A stretch of DNA of 5,847 bases. Source: Acidobacteriota bacterium (GTDB taxonomy: Bacteria; Acidobacteriota; Aminicenantia; UBA2199). The stretch lies in assembly GCA_021817755.1 (NCBI GenBank), contig JAKAGC010000292.1, forward strand, positions 1-5,847. Direction: 5' to 3'. Shown one piece after another: positions 1 to 5,157 of this stretch (its first letter is position 1; each line of letters starts with the position of its first letter). Below the pieces are notes generated by a model. It did no database searches and was not told the DNA's origin. It saw only the letters and a list, made by a program, of their open reading frames with translations. Both the position numbers and the translations under genes were made by a program.

Positions 1-290
1 ACATCTTGAACAGTGATTGGAAATTTTCGATCGAAAAAATTTTGTTGAGGGAGATAGCCTATTTTGATTTTGGTTTTATCGGAGTTATTGAACCGAATAG
101 TACCTTTTATGGGTTTAAGAAGTCCGAGAATAATTTTTAACAATGTGGTTTTTCCGCTTCCATTTGCACCGATAATTCCGAGAAAATCGCTTTCTAAAAT
201 TTTTAAATTTATGTTTTCTAATACAATATTTTTATTATATCCGGCAGTGATGGATTGTAATTCCAGAATTGTATTTTGTTGATTTTGCAT
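1..290 (-). CDS. znuC: Metal ABC transporter ATP-binding protein, N-terminal 96 residues (cut by window edge)
   Basis: This is the cytoplasmic ATPase of a metal-uptake ABC transporter, which would drive import of the ion delivered by the adjacent binding protein. Reading leftward from the ATG at 290-288, the visible 96 residues contain an aromatic A-loop Tyr (Y18), a Walker A motif GANGSGKT (41-48) and a Q-loop in GYLPQQ (Gln82). These are followed by FDRKFPITVQD, a segment characteristic of the zinc/manganese (ZnuC/TroB/MntB) ATPases. The signature motif, Walker B and the switch His lie beyond the window. Only five bases separate its start from the stop of the binding-protein gene, and there is no good Shine-Dalgarno, only a weak CAGG. 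Translation is therefore probably coupled to the upstream gene. The family assignment is firm. Zinc rather than manganese is inferred from the partner protein. Confidence 0.9.
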   Translation of the reverse strand, partial: MQNQQNTILELQSITAGYNKNIVLENINLKILESDFLGIIGANGSGKTTLLKIILGLLKPIKGTIRFNNSDKTKIKIGYLPQQNFFDRKFPITVQD

Positions 291-295
291 CTATG

Positions 296-1189
296 TTATT
301 TTAAAACCTGGCTCAGGCTTTTAGCGAGTTTTTTCATATTATCCAACCAATCTTCTGCTAATGGGTCTAAAACGATAACTTCGCCTTTTATATCATCGGC
401 AATGGCTCGAGCAATATTGGAATCGAATTGCTTCTGGATAAATATAATATGAATGTCTTCTTTTCTGGCTGTATCAATTGCGTTTTTTATTTCTCCGGGG
501 CTAGGAGATTTTCCTTCTCCTTCGACTGAGATTTGTTCAAGTCCGTAATCTCTTGCAAAATAACCCCAGGCAGGGTGGAAAACCATAAATTTACGCATTT
601 GTTTAGATTTTAACATTGTAGCGATTTCTTGATCCAATTGGTTTATATCATTAATAAAATCATTGTAGTTTTTTTCATAAAAAGAGCGATTGGAGGAATC
701 GAATTCGACAATTGCATCAAGTATGTTTTTAGCCTGAATTTTAACAGCTTTGGGTGAAAGCCATATATGTGGATCGATCCCAGTTTCGGGGTCTTGATCT
801 GAAATATTTCCATCATGATGAAGATCAGGATTTCCTTTAATAAATTCAACTCCTTTGGATGTGTCTACAACTTTTATATCTTTGGTATTGGAGATTATAT
901 TATTTAACCATGCTGTTTCAAAAAGTATATATCCACTACGTAAGTAGAGTACAGAATGACTTACAGTACGTAATTGTATTGGTGTTGGGGAATAAGTAGC
1001 GGGATTATGACCGGGAGGAATCATGACGTTAACCTCGAACTTTTTTCCTGTAATGCGATCGACAAAGTATTTTTGAGGAAGAAGCGTAACGGTAATAATA
1101 GGTTTTTCATTAAATCTATTGGAATTGGAACCATCTCCACAACTAAAAAAAATGAATCCACACAAAAGGATTAAAAAAGTAAATTTCAT
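296..1189 (-). CDS. znuA: Zinc-type ABC transporter substrate-binding lipoprotein (cluster A-I, ZnuA/TroA family)
   Basis: This is an extracytoplasmic metal-binding protein of 297 residues that delivers a divalent metal, most likely Zn(II), to its ABC permease. The N-terminus is a lipoprotein signal: MKF, a hydrophobic stretch, and FIFFSC with Cys17 as the likely lipidated residue (a relaxed lipobox). The expected ligands of the family are visible: His61 in PPGHNPATYSP, His141 in GIDPHIWLSP, His205 in VFHPAWGYFARDYGL and Asp275 in VLDPLAEDW. A His at the third position, rather than the Glu of Mn-type PsaA/MntC proteins, favours zinc. The EGEGKSPSPGEI segment (223-234) is also typical. The His-rich loop of many ZnuA proteins is reduced to LHHDG (123-127). 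An ATG seven codons upstream (1210) is in frame, but the start at 1189 is chosen because AAGGTGG sits just before it and the signal peptide begins there. It is first in its operon, followed by the ATPase. Confidence 0.93.
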   Translation of the reverse strand: MKFTFLILLCGFIFFSCGDGSNSNRFNEKPIITVTLLPQKYFVDRITGKKFEVNVMIPPGHNPATYSPTPIQLRTVSHSVLYLRSGYILFETAWLNNIISNTKDIKVVDTSKGVEFIKGNPDLHHDGNISDQDPETGIDPHIWLSPKAVKIQAKNILDAIVEFDSSNRSFYEKNYNDFINDINQLDQEIATMLKSKQMRKFMVFHPAWGYFARDYGLEQISVEGEGKSPSPGEIKNAIDTARKEDIHIIFIQKQFDSNIARAIADDIKGEVIVLDPLAEDWLDNMKKLAKSLSQVLK

Positions 1190-1193
1190 TATT

Positions 1194-1200
1194 CCACCTT
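1194..1200 (-). promoter_or_regulatory. Ribosome binding site deciding the znuA start
   Basis: On the minus strand AAGGTGG is followed by AATA and the ATG at 1189. This near-consensus Shine-Dalgarno, with a short spacing, selects the internal Met over the in-frame ATG at 1210. The upstream ATG is preceded only by A/T-rich sequence. Confidence 0.75.
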
Positions 1201-1208
1201 GTTTAATC

Positions 1209-1228
1209 ATAATTTAGGAATGAATTAT
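1209..1228. promoter_or_regulatory. Inverted repeat over the znuA -10/start region; candidate metalloregulator operator
   Basis: The arms ATAATT (1209-1214) and AATTAT (1223-1228) are perfect inverted complements separated by eight bases. The repeat overlaps the -10 box and the predicted transcription start. Zinc-uptake operons are commonly repressed by Fur-family Zur proteins that bind AT-rich palindromes at this position. The arms are short and A/T-only, so chance occurrence is quite possible. The sequence does not match a known Zur or Fur consensus closely. Confidence 0.35.
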
Positions 1229-1252
1229 ATCGTTTACGGTTTAGAAAGTCAA
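1224..1252 (-). promoter_or_regulatory. Sigma70-type promoter for the metal-uptake operon
   Basis: Reading leftward, a -35 box TTGACT (1252-1247) and a perfect -10 box TATAAT (1229-1224) are separated by exactly 17 bases. Transcription would begin near 1217, giving a leader of about 28 bases before the znuA start at 1189. Match and spacing are close to ideal, so basal activity should be strong. That fits a promoter controlled by a repressor. Confidence 0.85.
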
Positions 1253-1345
1253 GCATACTGTCAGTGGATTGTAATTTTAGCCTGTATTCCTGGTAAATAA
1301 AAGAAAATAAATTTTGAAAAGATATTTTAACGGCGTGCTGATTTG

Positions 1346-1354
1346 TGATATACT
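1346..1354 (+). promoter_or_regulatory. Extended -10 promoter for the murG-murJ fusion and mraY
   Basis: TGATATACT gives an extended -10 element (TG, one base, TATACT at 1349-1354). The best -35 candidate at 17-base spacing, TTTAAC (1326-1331), is poor, which is usual when an extended -10 is present. Transcription would start near 1361, leaving only about 7 bases before the ATG at 1368. No better rightward promoter was seen in 1253-1345. Confidence 0.55.
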
Positions 1355-1367
1355 AATAATCTAAAAA

Positions 1368-2537
1368 ATGGAAAAAATAAACGTCATATTTACCGGAGGC
1401 GGTACCGGCGGACATGTTTATCCCAATATTGCTATTTATGAGGCAATCAAGGAAAAATATCCGGGATCGTCGTTTTTGTATATCGGCACTAAAAAGGGTG
1501 CTGAAAGTCGCATCGTTAAGAATCTCCCACATCCCATCGAGTTTGTAGACGTCCCTTCACGCGGACTTCCACAAAACCTGAAAAGCTTCGATTCTATTAT
1601 TTCTTTAATTGTTATTTTGATTGGGATGATTAAAAGTTATTTTATTTTAAAACGATTTAAACCCGATATTGTTATCGGTAGTGGGGGGTATGTTGCAGCA
1701 CCGGTGTTATTTGCAGCTTCCTTTCTTAAAATAAAGTCGTTTATCCATGAACAAAATGCGGTTCCGGGAAGATTAAACCGTTTTATAGCGCGTTTTGCTT
1801 CCCGTATCGGTGTTTCCTTTTCTTCAACGGCTAATTTCTTTCCTGAAAACAAAGTGGTGGTTACGGGTTATCCTTTACGAAAATCGATTCGTCTTAATAA
1901 ATCGGTAAATGTAAAACAAAAATACAAAATTCCTGAAAAAAATAAAGTTGTATTCATTTTCGGAGGCAGTGGTGGTTCGCGTACGATTAATAATTCGGTT
2001 GCAGAAATCATCCCTATGCTTTTGGCAATCGACGATTTAACAGTAATCCTATCTACTGGCCGGGGTTATTCTAATGAATACAAAGCTTATGACGATACTA
2101 TAAAAATATTTGAAAATATTGGAATTACCCCGGAAATAGAAGGGCGATTAATAGTCCGGGAATATTTCGACAATATCGATGAAATCTATTCGATCACAGA
2201 CCTGATTGTTTCGCGTGCTGGGGCGGGAACAATAAAAGAAATCACTACAATGGGAATTCCTTGCATATTAATTCCAAAAATCGATTTGCCGGGTGATCAC
2301 CAGATTCTTAATGCTCGGGAAATAGAAAAAATAGGTGGTGCACGAATCGTATATGAAACGATCGCTTTTAAAAATAATAAACAAACCATCTATGTACCGG
2401 AAGAATCGTTACTTGATTCTATTAAAAGTACACTTTTCGATAGTGATACTCTTTTTAATATGCGTCGAAACCTGAGGAAAGTAGAGAAACAAAATAGTAC
2501 AGAATTAATTATCAAGGAATTGGAACAATTACTAAAA
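1368..2537 (+). other. MurG domain (lipid II synthase, GT28) of the fusion
   Basis: Residues 1-390 form a complete two-lobed GT-B glycosyltransferase. The N-terminal glycine loop is GGGTGGH (10-16), whose His16 corresponds to E. coli MurG His18. Next come IGSGGYVAAP (103-112) and HEQNAVPGRLNR (128-139 region), typical of the lipid I-binding lobe. The second glycine loop is GGSGGSRTIN (199-208). The UDP-GlcNAc lobe has SRAGAGTIKE (282-291) with the conserved Glu291 and GDHQILNARE (309-318). A hydrophobic segment at about 76-95 matches the membrane-facing patch of MurG. All key motifs are intact, so an active transferase is expected. A slightly long insert around 234-262 precedes the nucleotide-sugar motif. 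Confidence 0.95.
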
Positions 2538-5156
2538 GGAAATGATCAATCGGATGAAACACAGATAAAAGTTTATTATCTTCAACCGAGAGAAGGAGAA
2601 AAAAGTATTGAATTGATTTTCGATACAACTACAATTGGGACAACTTCTTTTTGTGATTCATACCTTGAGGGAATGTCAGATGACGTTGTTTTTCAATTAA
2701 AAATATTAAAAAGTAAAACAGATGAAAAATTAATTGTTCGTAAATTAAGAGGTGTTGTCCGAGTAGATGGAATAGATGTAGAAAAATGGTCTGAAGTTAC
2801 GGAAGATTCAATTATTGAATTGGGACAATCACAGCGTGCATTTTTTTTAAAAAGTTACTATGAGAAAGTACAAAAGATACAAATTCCAAAAAGCGCACTA
2901 TCTATTAATCGAGTACTCTCACCTGGAATCCTGTTTTCAAAGATCGGCGGATTTTTCAGGGAAATCGTAATGGCAGCTTACTTTGGAGCGGGAACAGCAA
3001 CTGATATTTTTGCTGTGGCATTAACGGTTACCTATTTTTTCCGGCGAATACTGGGTGAACATGCGTTGGGAAATGCATTTCTACCGATTTTTTCCCAGGC
3101 TTTCCAACGAAATTCTCGCAAAAAGAGCTGGGAATCGGCATCGTCAGTTATCAATTTTACTCTTATCTTATCATTTCTCGTGACGATCTTAATGATTTTG
3201 TTTTCTCCTACGATTATCATTTCTTTATTTAAGGGATTTGTGGTCCGAAATTCAGCACATGATGCGATTGGTATGACCCAATTGATTTTACCATATCTAT
3301 TTCTTTTCTCTATTGCATCAGTGCTGATTACTTATTTCAAAGCTTTCAACAGATTTGGGATCGCCGAAGCTTCCACATTTTTCTTTTCACTTGGAACTAT
3401 TATAGGAATTATGGCATATTATCACTCTTCGGGTCTCTACTCTATGGCTTACGGAGTACTTATCGGTGGTGTAATGCAGATTATTTTCCTATTGATATTT
3501 GCAGTGAAAACTTTTAGGATAAAATCGTTACAGTTTTCATACCGTCCGGTACTAAAATTGAAAAGTCCTTTTAATAAAAAATATTATTCTCAATTGGTTC
3601 CGATTTCGATGGATGTTGTTCTCTTTCGAACGGCAGATGTTGTAGGGAAAATGCTTGCTTCTGGGATTGGTGAGGGAATTATTGCTTTTCTCCATTTCTC
3701 ACTGATCTTGTTTCAACTTCCATTTTCTATTGTTACGCAATTCATAAATAGTAAAATACTTAATATATTGTCGGAACAAATCGCTTTTTTTGATAAAAAA
3801 CGAGTGAAACAATTGTTTATAGATGGTATTATAATTAACTTATTTATGTTTACTCCGATTTCAGTACTAATAATTTTTTTAGCAAATCCCCTGGTATCGG
3901 TATTACTGGAAAGAGGAAACTTTACACAAGCGAATGTTGCAGGAACGGCATTGGCACTTCAATATTATGCACTTGGATTGATTGGATGGGGATTACATAC
4001 ATTGACAATCCGTTTCTTTAAGGCGAGGGGAGAAACCAAAACTTCGATTGCTATCCATTTTCTCATGATTTCAGTAAATATTCTTCTGAGTGTGCTACTG
4101 GTCAAAACCTTCCTAAGTTTTAAAGGTTTAGCTCTTGCTACTTCGATTTCATTCACAATTTTTGCAATGGTTCGGATAGGGGTTTTAAAACGCAAACTTG
4201 CCAGAGAAGATATTATTATCCGGTATAAGGATATGATGGGATCGATTTTTAAAACCTTTATGGCTGCGTTATTAATGGTTATTATTTTATTCCAGGCGCA
4301 ATCACTTTTTAATAAAATGAAATTTGGAGTGTCTCCCTTTGTTGAGAATCTTGTATTATTGATCTCACTTTCATTTATTGGAATTTCAGTGTATTTTCTG
4401 GCGTCATTAATGTTAAAAAATACAGGATTATTGGCATTTAAAAAGAAAACCAAACGAGGTGGAGATGTTCCAATCTCTATGTTGTCTCCTTTCCGTTTTC
4501 TTGAAAAAGTATCAAAAAATCCGGATATTTATAGGGATGATTATTTCTATAAGATTAATATTTATCTGTTTAGTACTGGTTGGGAAGTACGAAATATTGG
4601 AATAAAATTGATCGGACTGTTTAAGGATTCGAGCAAAGTAAATTACCTGGTCGATTTATTAAAATCGGGTGAAGGGAATGGATTTATGAGGCGAAATGCA
4701 GTGCAAGCTTTAAAAACATTTGGTAACTGGAACGCTGAAATAAAAAACCTGATGATTAAATTGCTGGATGATTCCTATTATGAAGTTAGATCGGCAGTAA
4801 TCGAATATGTGGCAAAAAGTGCCAGCACCAGAGAATATTCCGATTTTAAAGAAATCGTTCACCGAAGGTTAAAATCCTCGAAATACTCGATGGAAGAAAA
4901 GTTAGTAATTTTGAAGCTGATAGCACGAGTCGGGGATAAGGACGAAATATTATTTGTTGAAGATCTTCTAATGACAAGTAATTCACTTATCCGGGAAGAA
5001 TTATTGGAGTTGTTTTATAGTTTCTATCGACGGAAATTACTCACTCTCGAAGAATTAAAGGATTATATCGGAAGAATACTGATTACTTCTAATAATATGA
5101 ATCCTGAATTTAAATTAAAAGCCATCATCAAGAAGATCTATAAGGAGATCGAATAA
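1368..5156 (+). CDS. murG-murJ: MurG - FHA-like - MurJ - HEAT-repeat fusion protein
   Basis: One open frame of 1262 residues joins the enzyme that makes lipid II (MurG, UDP-GlcNAc transfer to lipid I) to a MurJ/MviN-family lipid II flippase domain. Order: MurG 1-390, FHA-like beta domain 398-500, MurJ-like membrane domain 511-1025 with about 14 hydrophobic helices, and HEAT-like repeats 1050-1262. The topology is consistent: MurG, the FHA-like part and the HEAT part would all be cytoplasmic with an even helix number. The start is forced, because an in-frame TAA lies at 1362-1364, the GGGTGGH motif begins at residue 10, and the next Met is residue 87. There is no Shine-Dalgarno, so initiation may be near-leaderless. 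No plausible in-frame start exists for a separate MurJ: the first Met after the linker is residue 535, inside the region corresponding to transmembrane helix 1. mraY follows one base after the stop. A typical MurG is about 360 residues and a typical MurJ about 510, so both are full length. Confidence 0.93.
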   Translation: MEKINVIFTGGGTGGHVYPNIAIYEAIKEKYPGSSFLYIGTKKGAESRIVKNLPHPIEFVDVPSRGLPQNLKSFDSIISLIVILIGMIKSYFILKRFKPDIVIGSGGYVAAPVLFAASFLKIKSFIHEQNAVPGRLNRFIARFASRIGVSFSSTANFFPENKVVVTGYPLRKSIRLNKSVNVKQKYKIPEKNKVVFIFGGSGGSRTINNSVAEIIPMLLAIDDLTVILSTGRGYSNEYKAYDDTIKIFENIGITPEIEGRLIVREYFDNIDEIYSITDLIVSRAGAGTIKEITTMGIPCILIPKIDLPGDHQILNAREIEKIGGARIVYETIAFKNNKQTIYVPEESLLDSIKSTLFDSDTLFNMRRNLRKVEKQNSTELIIKELEQLLKGNDQSDETQIKVYYLQPREGEKSIELIFDTTTIGTTSFCDSYLEGMSDDVVFQLKILKSKTDEKLIVRKLRGVVRVDGIDVEKWSEVTEDSIIELGQSQRAFFLKSYYEKVQKIQIPKSALSINRVLSPGILFSKIGGFFREIVMAAYFGAGTATDIFAVALTVTYFFRRILGEHALGNAFLPIFSQAFQRNSRKKSWESASSVINFTLILSFLVTILMILFSPTIIISLFKGFVVRNSAHDAIGMTQLILPYLFLFSIASVLITYFKAFNRFGIAEASTFFFSLGTIIGIMAYYHSSGLYSMAYGVLIGGVMQIIFLLIFAVKTFRIKSLQFSYRPVLKLKSPFNKKYYSQLVPISMDVVLFRTADVVGKMLASGIGEGIIAFLHFSLILFQLPFSIVTQFINSKILNILSEQIAFFDKKRVKQLFIDGIIINLFMFTPISVLIIFLANPLVSVLLERGNFTQANVAGTALALQYYALGLIGWGLHTLTIRFFKARGETKTSIAIHFLMISVNILLSVLLVKTFLSFKGLALATSISFTIFAMVRIGVLKRKLAREDIIIRYKDMMGSIFKTFMAALLMVIILFQAQSLFNKMKFGVSPFVENLVLLISLSFIGISVYFLASLMLKNTGLLAFKKKTKRGGDVPISMLSPFRFLEKVSKNPDIYRDDYFYKINIYLFSTGWEVRNIGIKLIGLFKDSSKVNYLVDLLKSGEGNGFMRRNAVQALKTFGNWNAEIKNLMIKLLDDSYYEVRSAVIEYVAKSASTREYSDFKEIVHRRLKSSKYSMEEKLVILKLIARVGDKDEILFVEDLLMTSNSLIREELLELFYSFYRRKLLTLEELKDYIGRILITSNNMNPEFKLKAIIKKIYKEIE
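2559..2867 (+). other. FHA-like beta domain linking MurG to MurJ (degenerate)
   Basis: Residues about 398-500 belong to neither MurG nor MurJ. Alternating hydrophobic strands and three landmarks resemble a forkhead-associated fold: TTIGTTSFCDSYL (421-433, compare the IGR...CD.. opening of FHA domains), VVRVDGIDV (463-471, compare the vNG turn) and EDSIIELG (479-486, compare DGDxIxLG). The phosphothreonine-binding residues are not kept: the Arg after Gly424 is Thr425, the His of the SxxH motif is Val440, and the turn Asn is Asp467. If it is an FHA fold it probably acts as a structural or protein-protein module. It could also be an unrelated small beta domain. Confidence 0.45.
2898..4442 (+). 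other. MurJ/MviN lipid II flippase-family domain of the fusion
   Basis: Residues about 511-1025 show MurJ homology end to end. Examples are FSKIGGFFRE (523-532), AAYFGAGTATDIF (536-548), RRILGEHALGNAFLPIF (559-575), LERGNFT (847-853) and LGLIGWGLHTLTIRFFKARGETKTS (within 869-893). About 14 hydrophobic helices are visible, near 515-537, 545-562, 593-615, 636-657, 668-685, 691-712, 741-764, 770-795, 817-838, 862-884, 892-914, 918-938, 958-978 and 993-1016. Against E. coli MurJ, Arg24, Asp39, Arg52 and Glu57 are retained as Arg531, Asp546, Arg559 and Glu564. Arg18 becomes Lys525. In helix 8 the usual ADR.. pair (E. coli Asp269-Arg270) is replaced by Leu779-Ile780, although the flanking LASGIGEG and QLP segments align without gaps. 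Flippase activity is therefore likely but not assured. Confidence 0.9.
4515..5153 (+). other. C-terminal HEAT-like repeat domain of the fusion
   Basis: Residues about 1050-1262 lack transmembrane segments and form paired amphipathic helices with a period of about 32-35 residues. Units start near 1073 (EVRNIGIKLIGLF), 1106 (FMRRNAVQALKTFG), 1139 (EVRSAVIEYVAKS), 1174 (SMEEKLVILKLIARVG) and 1207 (LIREELLELFYSFY). Each is followed by a second helix such as VNYLVDLLKS or IKNLMIKLLDDS. The recurring VR/RR-x-A-V start of helix A is typical of HEAT repeats. After the last MurJ helix a basic linker (KKKTKRGG, 1025-1032) predicts a cytoplasmic location. The role is probably protein binding. The partner is unknown. 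Confidence 0.75.
5142..5148 (+). promoter_or_regulatory. Ribosome binding site of mraY inside the end of the fusion gene
   Basis: AAGGAGA lies within the last codons of the preceding gene, with the core AAGGAG ending 10 bases before the ATG at 5158. It supports that start over the in-frame ATG at 5173. It also shows that this genome uses Shine-Dalgarno signals, unlike the start at 1368. Confidence 0.75.
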
Positions 5157-5157
5157 C

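Larger units (their letters stand above)
1190..1367. other. Divergent intergenic region between zinc uptake and lipid II genes
   Basis: This 178-base spacer holds both divergent promoters, with predicted start sites about 144 bases apart. Between the two promoters (about 1253-1345) no gene, RNA or terminator was recognised. The only structure there is a tiny palindrome, ACTG-T-CAGT (1257-1265), just upstream of the leftward -35 box, and it is too short to interpret. Confidence 0.7.

Noticed and set aside
64..282. Plus-strand open frame of 72 codons
   Set aside because: It lies opposite the ABC ATPase, whose Walker A and Q-loop motifs fix the coding strand. There is no promoter, ribosome site or recognisable product.
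643..849. Second minus-strand frame inside znuA
   Set aside because: It overlaps the middle of the binding protein in another frame, and its translation resembles no known protein. The znuA ligand motifs run straight through this region.
974..1174. Plus-strand open frame opposite the 5' end of znuA
   Set aside because: It is antisense to the signal peptide and first metal-ligand region of znuA, with no supporting signals.
1257..1265. ACTG-T-CAGT palindrome upstream of the znuA -35 box
   Set aside because: A 4-base arm is expected by chance and there is no second copy in the region.
1637..1852. Minus-strand open frame of 71 codons within the MurG region
   Set aside because: It is antisense to the conserved SGGYVAAP and HEQN motifs of MurG and has no independent evidence.
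2538..2900. Possibility that murG and murJ are separate genes with a missed start for murJ
   Set aside because: The frame is continuous. No in-frame ATG, GTG or TTG with a ribosome site precedes MurJ helix 1, and the first Met after the linker (residue 535) would remove essential N-terminal residues.
3032..3220. Minus-strand open frame of 62 codons within the MurJ region
   Set aside because: It is antisense to the MurJ N-terminal helices and has no ribosome site or recognisable domain.
3965..4453. Minus-strand open frame of 162 codons opposite the MurJ C-terminal helices
   Set aside because: Length alone is its only support. The composition is what the complement of transmembrane-helix codons would give, and the plus strand is clearly coding here.
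5157..5157. Terminator between the fusion gene and mraY
   Set aside because: The genes are separated by one base, and no hairpin plus T-run was seen at the end of the fusion gene.
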